From contig NZ_CP012036.1 of NCBI RefSeq assembly GCF_001298445.1, positions 5,425,690 through 5,489,689 on the forward strand: a DNA stretch of 64,000 nucleotides. Reading direction: 5' to 3'. The position numbers and the translations under genes were made by a program. The stretch's first letter is position 1. Each line of letters starts with the position of its first letter. Positions 33,450 through 40,930 of the stretch are shown here, piece after piece. The notes under the pieces were generated by a model. The model saw nothing but the letters and a program-made list of their open reading frames with translations, made no database searches and was not told where the DNA came from. The stretch comes from Nostoc piscinale CENA21 (GTDB lineage Bacteria; Cyanobacteriota; Cyanobacteriia; Cyanobacteriales; Nostocaceae).

Positions 33450-34589
33450 TTAAGCCAGTAAGGAAGAACACAATTTATGTTCTAGTTCCAGTTCTCGTTC
33501 TTGTGTTGCCACAATCGCCTGGGAAATAACGCGCTGACAGTCAAAACCGACGCTATGAAGTTGTAGCCATTGCTGGGCTTCATTGCCTTCACGCAAAATT
33601 TTATGCAATGGTGACAAGAAACAGCTAAAACCTTGTTGTTTAGCGATCGCCCAAACTTCTTGATATAGTTCTGCAATCCAATCTCTGGCTAAAATAGTTC
33701 TGCCATCTTGCCAATGTTGTAGTTGAGCATCCAAGCTACCACTAGCAGCTGCTATTTCATTGTTAGTAGTTAGTGCAATTAATTCTTCTGGTGATAATTT
33801 ACTGTTAGTTAAAGGATCTAAATCAGGGTTATCAATGATCTGCAATAAACGTGCTTCTAACAATGCGGTAATTGCGAGTAAAGCAATGGGATCTGTGACT
33901 AAATCGCAAATTCGCAATTCGAGACGATTGAGATCATAAGGACGGCGATCGCCATTTGGTCTGACTGATACCCATAAATGCCGGACATTTTGCATTGTTC
34001 CAGCTACTAACTGTTCTTCTACCCACTGAATATGATGGGCATGGCTGGTAAATAATGGTACGTAGCTGGGAGTTTGGGGAAATACGCCCCAACGAGTCGA
34101 GTGATAGCCAGTGGCTTGACCATTGAAAAAGGGTGATGAAGCACTTAGCGCCAGAAACAAGGGTGCTTCTAAGCGAATAACTCGACAAGCCCGCATTAAT
34201 GTTTCTGGGTCATTAATACCCACATTAATGTGAACACTGGCAGTCACTACATTTGTGCCGTAGGTCTGCTCAATATAATCATGATAAGGATTGCTTGGGT
34301 CAGAACGAAAGAAGCGATCGCCCCCACTTAAAGACAAAGTACTTCCAGGTATCAAAGTGTAGTTACCCAAACGCTGGAGGTACTTGCGTAATTCTCGGCG
34401 CGGACTTAATAAAGCACACAAAAGATTTTCGTAACTTGTGGATGGCTTTGTTATGTATTCCACGTTGCGACTGTCTGGTTCTCGCATAAACCCATTTAAG
34501 TCGGCAACAATTTTATCGGAGAGACCAACAATTTCACCTTGAGGTGTGCCAGTGTACATCTCAATCTCAAAGCCCTTTAGCAGTACCAC
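33450..34589 (-). CDS. gshA: Glutamate-cysteine ligase, cyanobacterial type
   Basis: 379 aa. The N-terminus LLKGFEIEMYTGTPQGEIVG and the stretches EPDSRNVEYITKPSTSYE, PGSTLSLSGGDRFFRSDP, NVVTASVHINVGI and RLELRICDLVTDP are the conserved segments of the cyanobacterial GshA group related to the plant and proteobacterial GCS2-like enzymes. It catalyses ATP-dependent joining of Glu and Cys, the first step of glutathione synthesis. gshB is not in the window. The start is ATG 34589. Function rests on family resemblance; the related carboxylate-amine ligases (YbdK) are shorter in these motifs. Confidence 0.88.
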   Translation of the reverse strand: MVLLKGFEIEMYTGTPQGEIVGLSDKIVADLNGFMREPDSRNVEYITKPSTSYENLLCALLSPRRELRKYLQRLGNYTLIPGSTLSLSGGDRFFRSDPSNPYHDYIEQTYGTNVVTASVHINVGINDPETLMRACRVIRLEAPLFLALSASSPFFNGQATGYHSTRWGVFPQTPSYVPLFTSHAHHIQWVEEQLVAGTMQNVRHLWVSVRPNGDRRPYDLNRLELRICDLVTDPIALLAITALLEARLLQIIDNPDLDPLTNSKLSPEELIALTTNNEIAAASGSLDAQLQHWQDGRTILARDWIAELYQEVWAIAKQQGFSCFLSPLHKILREGNEAQQWLQLHSVGFDCQRVISQAIVATQERELELEHKLCSSLLA

Positions 34590-35687
34590 TTAATTCTCCT
34601 TGGCTCTCCCAGCCTTTCAATTGTATCGAATTAGACTATTTTTTGGGTTAAAATTGCCGTTCTGGAAACGTTAAGAATCTTTTAGCAGAAGATGAAATAC
34701 ACTCAAAGATTTGTTTTATCCCTTAGTAAATACTTAAAACAAAAGTATCAATTATATTTCTGTCTTGGTATGGAGATTCACATACTACATTAGGGTGAAA
34801 AAACCGTACTTGATTTTCTACCTTGTTTGCATGTTGATCTGAGTAATTACACAATAGAGTAAATCTCGCCAGATATAACTACTACCAATGACACATACTA
34901 CTGGATAACAGACACCCAAAACTACATTTTTTTACAAAAAAATACCAGTATCAATTAGTTCATCTCTAACACAAGTTTTAATAGCTGTAGTGTAGGAAAT
35001 ATCTACATTTACAATGCTGAATTCTGGTAATACTTGTCATACTGAGCAAGTCAAGATTAACTTGTCAAAACTTCCACTCAGATTTTTGCCAGAATTGAAA
35101 TATATAAGCTTTGCTTTTAATGCAAATTAAAATCAAGAATAGCAGTGGATATTGCAATGAATTTTTTATTTTAATATATTATTTATTATTTTTATGTTTA
35201 TTGATAACTTCTAGTCAAAAATCTTCTGTTAATTGTATTACAAAGAGATATTTGATAATTGTGCAGAATCATATATACAAAGATTTTTATATATGCAATA
35301 TCTAAAAATAAAAGGTAGATAAGCTACATCATCATAATAGTTTTTCTGTTAAAGCCGTGATTTTTATAGCTTTCTATTATTTTTTTGACAACTACTAAAA
35401 AAAATCCTTAAGCTAATAGATAGATGGCCAACTATCAACCAAATAACTGCGATTTTGTGAGGTAAATTCAAAATCGTTGTTATAAAGTATCAGCATGAAC
35501 AAATGAATTGAACTCAATCATTGACGATAAATAGTAACTTCAACAAATTGAGCTAAAACAAAGCTAATACCTGATTCCTTGGATAGCGTTGCGCGGTTTT
35601 GAAGAGAATCCATTCAGGTAGAAATGTTTGTAGTGATGATCATGCTTGTCTGTTAAACATGAAACTTTGGCTAAGGTGCAGGAAACT
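34590..35687. other. A/T-rich region upstream of the alternative oxidase cluster
   Basis: About 1.1 kb. Base composition is strongly A/T-rich, particularly 35100-35460. A 64-aa ORF at 35111 is hydrophobic, without ribosome site, and probably chance. No tRNA, hairpin terminator or NtcA box of the GTA-N8-TAC form was recognised. It holds the 5' regions of gshA (minus) and the DUF2231-cox cluster (plus). Confidence 0.45.
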
Positions 35688-36188
35688 ATGCTTGATTTTT
35701 TTACATCGTTGAACGACCATAATCTCCCCTATCCAGATACACTACATCCCATTGTTGTTCACTTTGTAATTGCAATGGTATTGTTTGCATTTTTCTGTGA
35801 CTTAGTAGGTTATTTTACTGGCAAATCTCGCTTATTTGAGGTGAGTTGGTGGAATATGTTTGTCGCTACGATCGCCATTTTCGTAGCGATTATTTTTGGA
35901 CAGTTTGAAGCCGGTTTAGCCCAGCCTTACGACGTAGCTAAATCAGTTTTAAATATTCATACTCTGATTGGTTGGTCACTGTCTGGCCTCATCGCCACAA
36001 TTACTGCCTGGCGCTATGTAATTCGTTCGCATAACCCGCAAAAATTACCAATTCATTATTTAGCAGTGGGATTTGTCTTAGTTGCAATTGTCGGTTTGCA
36101 AGTCTATTTAGGTGATGAATTGGTTTGGGTATATGGATTGCACACAGTACCAGTTGTTGAAGCTGTCAAGGATGGGATGCTGCCATGA
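35688..36188 (+). CDS. DUF2231 membrane protein 1 of the oxidase cluster
   Basis: 166 aa with four membrane spans. The conserved DUF2231 motif LHPIVVHFVIAMVLFAF is in the first span; further spans contain NMFVATIAIFVAIIFGQFEA and IHTLIGWSLSGLIA, whose His residues are conserved and could bind haem or copper (inference). I start at ATG 35688, preceded by AGGAA; a TTG 42 bases upstream is unlikely. It overlaps the next DUF2231 gene by four bases (ATGA). In Nostocales, as I recall, such pairs sit ahead of the cox3/ARTO genes, so the proteins probably assist assembly or electron delivery. Confidence 0.87.
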   Translation: MLDFFTSLNDHNLPYPDTLHPIVVHFVIAMVLFAFFCDLVGYFTGKSRLFEVSWWNMFVATIAIFVAIIFGQFEAGLAQPYDVAKSVLNIHTLIGWSLSGLIATITAWRYVIRSHNPQKLPIHYLAVGFVLVAIVGLQVYLGDELVWVYGLHTVPVVEAVKDGMLP

Positions 36189-36790
36189 ATTCAGAACTAA
36201 TTCATCAATTAAATGTAGAAATAGGCGCTAACGGACTACCTTACACTCTGCCTATTCACCCAAATTTGGTGCATCTGACCATCGGTCTATTCATCATTGG
36301 TATTACCTTTGATATCGTCGGTGTTTTGTTCCCCATGCAAAAATGGGTGTTCAAATTTTTAGCGATTACTGTTGAACGTGCCAACTTCTTTGATGTGGGC
36401 TGGTACAACATGGTGGCGGCAACTGGCATTACCTTTTTTACTGTAGCTGCTGGCTTTTACGAAATGTTCTTAGCTTCTCCACCAACAGATGTGAAGAGTG
36501 CATGGGGAATGCCAGCAATGGAAACCATGCTTTGGCACGGTATTGGTGGGGTCATCATCCTGGCTTTATTTGTTGGGATGACTATGTGGAGAGGATGGCA
36601 ACGCTTTTCTTGGAGTAAAGATTACGACGTAGAAGTGCAGTGGAGTTATTTATTTGCAGGAGTCGCAATTATGTTTTTGATGTTCCTGCACGGCACATTA
36701 GGAGCGCAGTTAGCAGCTGAATTTGGCGTTCACAACACCGCAGATAGACTACTGCAATTAGGCGAAGACCTGAACACAATGCTCAAATAA
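36185..36790 (+). CDS. DUF2231 membrane protein 2 of the oxidase cluster
   Basis: 201 aa with four membrane spans: IHPNLVHLTIGLFIIGI (DUF2231 motif), NMVAATGITFFTVAAGFYE, LWHGIGGVIILALF and SYLFAGVAIMFLMFLHGTLG. Each of spans 1, 3 and 4 has a buried His, as in the first paralogue. The start is coupled to the upstream gene. An array of seven heptamers fills most of the 92-base gap to coxB. The two DUF2231 genes and coxBAC are read as one unit, apart from the reverse gene between coxA and coxC. Confidence 0.87.
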   Translation: MNSELIHQLNVEIGANGLPYTLPIHPNLVHLTIGLFIIGITFDIVGVLFPMQKWVFKFLAITVERANFFDVGWYNMVAATGITFFTVAAGFYEMFLASPPTDVKSAWGMPAMETMLWHGIGGVIILALFVGMTMWRGWQRFSWSKDYDVEVQWSYLFAGVAIMFLMFLHGTLGAQLAAEFGVHNTADRLLQLGEDLNTMLK

Positions 36791-36825
36791 CTTTTGTCAT
36801 TCGTCCTTTGTTCTTTGTCATTTGT

Positions 36826-36874
36826 TAATGACTAATGACCAATGACCAATGACCAATGACTAATGACTAATGAC
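36826..36874 (+). repeat. Tandem heptamer array (TAATGAC/CAATGAC) x7
   Basis: Seven consecutive 7-base units, TAATGAC or CAATGAC, end eight bases before the coxB ATG and so occupy its ribosome-binding region. Complementary units (GTCATT) lie at 36796-36821. Confidence 0.9.
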
Positions 36875-36882
36875 CAAAACCC

Positions 36883-37800
36883 ATGAAACTCTCAAAGATT
36901 TTAAGTGTATTAACATTAATTACTGGTGCGATCGCAATTAGCATCACCAGTATCTGGATAGGTAAACAAGCCTATTCCTGGCTACCTCCCCAAGCGGCGG
37001 CCGAATCTCATCTGATTGATGATTTGATTAGTTTTTTGGTGACATTAGGTGCGTTTATTTTTCTGGGTGTCACCAGCACTTTGATGTATTCTGTGATTTT
37101 CCATCGTGCTGAAAAAGGCGACCTCAGCGATGGCCCCCACATCGAAGGTAACGTTACTTTGGAAGTTGTCTGGACAGCCATCCCCATTATGTTGGTACTG
37201 TGGATTGCTGGCTATAGCTCCCAAGTTTACGAACAAATGGGTATTCAAGGCCCCACCCAACTAGTACATTTGCATAACCCCGTGGGGATGGAATCAGCTT
37301 ATGCTGCACCCCAAGAGGGTGTGATGAGTGAACCTGTAGAAAAAATTGATGTCATCGCCAAACAATGGGCGTGGGTATTTCATTACCCTGAGAGAAATGT
37401 TACCAGTACCGAACTGCATTTACCAAGCGATCGCCGCGTGCGTTTAGCACTGCAATCAGAAGACGTACTGCATGGCTTTTATATTCCTGCATTCCGCCTC
37501 AAACAAGACATCATTCCCAGCCATACCATCGACTTTGAATTTACCCCCATTCGCCAGGGCCAATATCGCCTCACAGACTCCCAATATAGCGGCACTTACT
37601 TTGCCACCATGCAGGCAAACGTCGTTGTGGAATCTGACGAAGACTATCACAAATGGTTGGCGAAAATCGCCACACAAAAACCCGCCCCCGCTAATAATCA
37701 AGCTGCTTCTGAATACGCCCAAACAGCCAACGAACCCGTAAAAAATGGTTGGGATACTGTTGTACCCGCCGCACCTCCTGTGGTCAATTATTCCGGTTGA
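36883..37800 (+). CDS. coxB: Haem-copper oxidase subunit II lacking CuA (ARTO type)
   Basis: 305 aa: N-terminal signal/anchor, two membrane hairpin spans (about 48-72, 97-115) and a cupredoxin domain. The first CuA ligand His remains in VLHGFYIPAFRLKQD (His197), but the CxExCxxxHxxM loop reads DSQYSGTYFATM (232-243): C to D, E to Q, C to S and H to F, with only Met kept. CuA therefore cannot form and cytochrome c is unlikely to be the donor. This matches the alternative respiratory terminal oxidase of cyanobacteria, thought to oxidise quinol. QWAWVFHYPE is a typical subunit II stretch. ATG 36883 is directly after the heptamer array. Confidence 0.93.
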   Translation: MKLSKILSVLTLITGAIAISITSIWIGKQAYSWLPPQAAAESHLIDDLISFLVTLGAFIFLGVTSTLMYSVIFHRAEKGDLSDGPHIEGNVTLEVVWTAIPIMLVLWIAGYSSQVYEQMGIQGPTQLVHLHNPVGMESAYAAPQEGVMSEPVEKIDVIAKQWAWVFHYPERNVTSTELHLPSDRRVRLALQSEDVLHGFYIPAFRLKQDIIPSHTIDFEFTPIRQGQYRLTDSQYSGTYFATMQANVVVESDEDYHKWLAKIATQKPAPANNQAASEYAQTANEPVKNGWDTVVPAAPPVVNYSG

Positions 37801-37859
37801 CAGCAAACTAATTCCCTACACCCTCACATCCTTCACACCCCTGTTTCTTCACAAGAACA

Positions 37860-39530
37860 ATGACTAACATCCCTATTGATGGTCTTAGCCTCCCGGCTGA
37901 GAAACCACACCACGAAACCCCAGGAGGCTGGAAAGAATATTTCAGCTTTAGCACCGACCACAAAGTAATCGGTATTCAATACCTTGTTACTTCCTTTTTC
38001 TTCTTTCTCATCGGCGGTATCTTCGCCATGATTCTGCGGGGAGAATTAATCACCCCCGAAGCCGACTTAATTGACCGCACCGTATATAACGGTATGTTCA
38101 CCATGCACGGCACAGTCATGCTGTTCTTGTGGACATTTCCCTCACTAGTGGGTTTTGCTAACTACCTCGTCCCCTTAATGATTGGGGCGCGAGACATGGC
38201 CTTCCCCCGCCTCAACGCCGTCGCCTTTTGGATGGTTCCCGTAGTTGGGATTTTGTTGATGGCCAGCTTCTTTGTTCCTGGTGGCCCTGCTCAAGCAGGT
38301 TGGTGGGCTTATCCTCCCGTTAGTCTACAAAATCCCACAGGTAACTTGATTAACGGTCAAGTTTTATGGCTGTTGGCAGTCGCCATTTCTGGTGTCTCCT
38401 CAATTATGGGTGCTGTCAACTTTGTGACCACCATCGTCAAGATGCGTGCGCCCGGTATGACCTTCTTTCGGATGCCTTTATTTGTCTGGGCAGTCCTCAG
38501 CGCCCAAATCATCCAATTGTTTGGTTTACCTGCCCTGACAGCAGGTGCAGTTATGTTGTTACTTGACCTTACCGTTGGTACTGGCTTTTTTAACCCCAGC
38601 AACGGCGGCAACCCAGTCATGTTCCAGCATTACTTCTGGTTCTACTCCCACCCGGCTGTGTATGTAATTATTTTGCCAGTTTTCGGTATCTTCTCCGAAA
38701 TCTTCCCTGTCTACTCTCGCAAACCTTTATTCGGTTACAAAGTCGTTGCAATTTCATCACTGTTAATTGCTGTCGTCAGCGCCATTGTTTGGGTACACCA
38801 CATGTATGTCAGTGGTACACCTGCTTGGATGCGGTTGATTTTCATGTTAACAACCATGTTTGTGTCTGTGCCTACCGGCATTAAGGTATTTGCTTGGGTA
38901 GCGACAATTTGGGGTGGTAAGTTGCGCTTGAATACACCCATGTTATTTGCCTTGGGTGGATTAATCATGTTTGTCTTCGCTGGCATCACAGGGATTATGC
39001 TTTCTTCTGTACCTGTGGATGTTCACGTTAACAATACCTACTTTGTGGTTGGACACTTCCACTACGTCCTCTTCGGCACAGTGACAATGGGCTTGTATGC
39101 TGCTATTTATCACTGGTTCCCCAAAATGACTGGTCGGATGTACTACGAGGGCTGGGGTAAATTACATTTCTGGTTGTCATTTATTGGTACTAACCTCAAC
39201 TTCTTACCTATGCACCCACTAGGTTTGCAAGGGATGTTACGCCGGGTTTCTTCCTATGCACCAGAGTATGAACAGTGGAATATCATTGCGAGTCTGGGTG
39301 CATTTTTGTTAGGTATGTCTACCTTGCCATTCATCTTCAACATGGTGATTTCTTGGATGCAAGGCGAAAAAGCGACTGATAACCCTTGGCGGGCAATTGG
39401 TTTAGAGTGGTTAGTTTCTTCACCACCACCTGTTGAAAACTTTGAAAAAATTCCTGTAGTCATCTCTGAACCTTACGGTTACGGCAAATCAGAACCTTTG
39501 GTAGCAGAAGAGAAGGGTGTAGGGGTGTAA
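37860..39530 (+). CDS. coxA: Haem-copper oxidase subunit I with YS motif
   Basis: 556 aa with about twelve spans. Ligands visible: His83 in MFTMHGTVM (low-spin haem), His264 and Tyr268 in SHPAVY (CuB and cross-linked Tyr), His313-314 in VHHMYVSG (CuB), His399 and His401 in GHFHYVLFG (haems). The proton-channel Glu of HPEVY is Ala here and is preceded by Tyr262-Ser263, the YS motif that defines A2-type oxidases. The reduction site is intact, so it reduces oxygen to water. It lies 59 bases after coxB, with a GGGTGTA-rich repeat after its stop. In Anabaena PCC 7120 the related cox3 operon is heterocyst-specific (established), where it removes oxygen. Confidence 0.96.
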   Translation: MTNIPIDGLSLPAEKPHHETPGGWKEYFSFSTDHKVIGIQYLVTSFFFFLIGGIFAMILRGELITPEADLIDRTVYNGMFTMHGTVMLFLWTFPSLVGFANYLVPLMIGARDMAFPRLNAVAFWMVPVVGILLMASFFVPGGPAQAGWWAYPPVSLQNPTGNLINGQVLWLLAVAISGVSSIMGAVNFVTTIVKMRAPGMTFFRMPLFVWAVLSAQIIQLFGLPALTAGAVMLLLDLTVGTGFFNPSNGGNPVMFQHYFWFYSHPAVYVIILPVFGIFSEIFPVYSRKPLFGYKVVAISSLLIAVVSAIVWVHHMYVSGTPAWMRLIFMLTTMFVSVPTGIKVFAWVATIWGGKLRLNTPMLFALGGLIMFVFAGITGIMLSSVPVDVHVNNTYFVVGHFHYVLFGTVTMGLYAAIYHWFPKMTGRMYYEGWGKLHFWLSFIGTNLNFLPMHPLGLQGMLRRVSSYAPEYEQWNIIASLGAFLLGMSTLPFIFNMVISWMQGEKATDNPWRAIGLEWLVSSPPPVENFEKIPVVISEPYGYGKSEPLVAEEKGVGV

Positions 39531-39600
39531 AGGGTATAGGGGTGTAGGGAATTAACACCCCTCAAACCCTCAAACCCTTACACCCTCACACCCTCACACC
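39510..39600. repeat. GGGTGTAG / ACACCCTC repeat after coxA
   Basis: Short direct units GGTGTAGGGG and GGGTATAGGGG are followed by their complement (ACCCCTCAAACCCTCAAACC and onward). They can form a long imperfect hairpin that could end the coxA transcript. The repeat overlaps the last coxA codons. Similar units lie at 37812-37850 and 40018-40060. Confidence 0.7.
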
Positions 39601-39601
39601 C

Positions 39602-39954
39602 CTATTTCTCCAACGAACGAATCAGGAAAAACAATAACTTCCCAACTGATTCACATTGATTAACGACAGGAATAATAATTTGTGATGAAGCTAGTTCAAC
39701 ACGAATAGACAATAACAAATGTGTTTCTAGCTCTTTGAGGGAACCTTGGGCGATGTATAAAAATTGAATATACTCGCCACGTGTTCTTCTTCCATAACTT
39801 CAGCAATATTAGCTGGAACTGATGCTGCGGCTCTACGAATTTGAGCAATCATTCCATAAGTTTCTTCTTTGGGAAATGCTTTTGTTGCTTTGTAACAGAA
39901 TTCAGCAACATTCATAGCTTCTTGCCAAACTTTCAAATCTCGATAAGACTGCAT
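39602..39954 (-). pseudogene. Four-helix bundle protein (23S rRNA IVS-encoded type), frameshifted
   Basis: The N-terminal part reads SYRDLKVWQEAMNVAE, then GMIAQIRRAAASVPANIAE, the signature of the four-helix bundle family first known from 23S rRNA intervening sequences. Frame is lost right after NIAE: the base string GAAGTTATGG should be GAAGGTTATGG. Adding one G restores GYGRRTRGEYIQFL and QGSLKELETHLLLS through to a stop at 39602, giving about 118 aa, the normal family length. Unlike the other breaks in this window it is not in a long homopolymer. The gene sits antisense between coxA and coxC. Family members pentamerise; their role is unknown. Confidence 0.87.
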
Positions 39955-40061
39955 TAACGGTTCGGATATTAGTGTTACTTCGTTTTACTCCACAGTCAAT
40001 AGAAGTGCCTAGAAGTTTTTACACCCTTACAACCCCTACACCCTTATACCCTGAGATCCCT

Positions 40062-40673
40062 ATGGACAGTTCTCTAGATTCCTATCAGTTGCAGAATCAC
40101 TCTCATCATAGTGGTGAGCATGGACATGACGAAGAAGGCAATAAAATGTTTGGTTTTATTGTTTTCTTACTGTCAGAAAGTGTGATTTTCTTGAGTTTTT
40201 TCGCCGGCTACATTGTCTATAAGTTAACAAATCCTAACTGGCTACCAGCTGGTGTAGAAGGATTAGAAGTTAGAGAACCAGCCATTAATACTGTTGTGCT
40301 GGTTGCTAGTAGCTTTGTGATTTATTTGGCAGAACGCGCTTTGCAACGTCAAAACCTGTCTGGTTTTCGGATGTATCTGCTGGCAACAATGGCAATGGGC
40401 AGTTACTTCTTAGTCGGACAAGCTATTGAATGGAGTCACTTGGCTTTTGGTTTCACATCTGGAACTTTTGGCGGGATGTTCTACCTGTTAACTGGTTTTC
40501 ATGGTTTGCACGTTTTAACAGGTATTCTGTTGCAATTAATGATTTTGATCCGTTCTTTCATTCCTGGCAATTACGAATCTAGCCACTTTGGTGTGAATGC
40601 TACTTCACTATTTTGGCACTTTGTAGATGTAATCTGGATTGTATTGTTTGTTCTGCTCTATATTTGGCAGTAA
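40062..40673 (+). CDS. coxC: Haem-copper oxidase subunit III
   Basis: 203 aa. A His-rich hydrophilic N-terminus (QNHSHHSGEHGHDEEGN) is followed by five membrane spans (short form), with FIVFLLSESVIFLSFFAGY, YFLVGQAIEWSHL, LTGFHGLHVLTGI and SLFWHFVDVIWIVLF, all diagnostic for subunit III. I use ATG 40062; the longer frame upstream runs through a repeat. It completes the alternative oxidase with coxB and coxA despite the 531-base gap that holds repeats and the reverse four-helix-bundle gene. A strong terminator follows. Confidence 0.95.
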   Translation: MDSSLDSYQLQNHSHHSGEHGHDEEGNKMFGFIVFLLSESVIFLSFFAGYIVYKLTNPNWLPAGVEGLEVREPAINTVVLVASSFVIYLAERALQRQNLSGFRMYLLATMAMGSYFLVGQAIEWSHLAFGFTSGTFGGMFYLLTGFHGLHVLTGILLQLMILIRSFIPGNYESSHFGVNATSLFWHFVDVIWIVLFVLLYIWQ

Positions 40674-40706
40674 ATATTAAATTTGTCTAAAAACAAAGCC
40701 AATTTT

Positions 40707-40746
40707 CAGGGGAAGAGTCAGATAATTTATCTTTTCCTCTGTTTTT
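40707..40746 (+). terminator. Rho-independent terminator after coxC
   Basis: CAGGGGAAGAG (40707-40717) pairs with CTTTTCCTCTG (40731-40741) as an 11-bp stem with two G-U pairs, followed by TTTTT. It ends the oxidase operon. Confidence 0.82.
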
Positions 40747-40930
40747 CATTTTGAGATATTCTCAAAAGTATTTTATGCCTAGTGAGCAAATTATGTCACT
40801 CTATCTCTGTATAGATGTGAAAAAATCTCTTTCCAAGATAAAAATTGGAAGGCTTAATGTAGAAAATTTAATTTTACTGAGCTAAACACATTCAGCAGAT
40901 ACAACTTCCCCAGAAATATTTAATTTACCA

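Noticed and set aside
33320..33529. 69-aa plus-strand ORF across the gshA 3' end
   Set aside because: It runs through the heptamer palindrome and antisense to gshA codons; no ribosome site.
35111..35305. 64-aa hydrophobic ORF in the A/T-rich region before the oxidase cluster
   Set aside because: No ribosome site, composition follows the A/T-rich DNA, no conserved pattern.
36826..36874. Possible CRISPR array
   Set aside because: Seven-base tandem units without spacers; it is a short tandem repeat.
38357..38989. Antisense ORFs of 84-87 aa inside coxA
   Set aside because: Shadow frames of a strongly conserved gene; no start signals.
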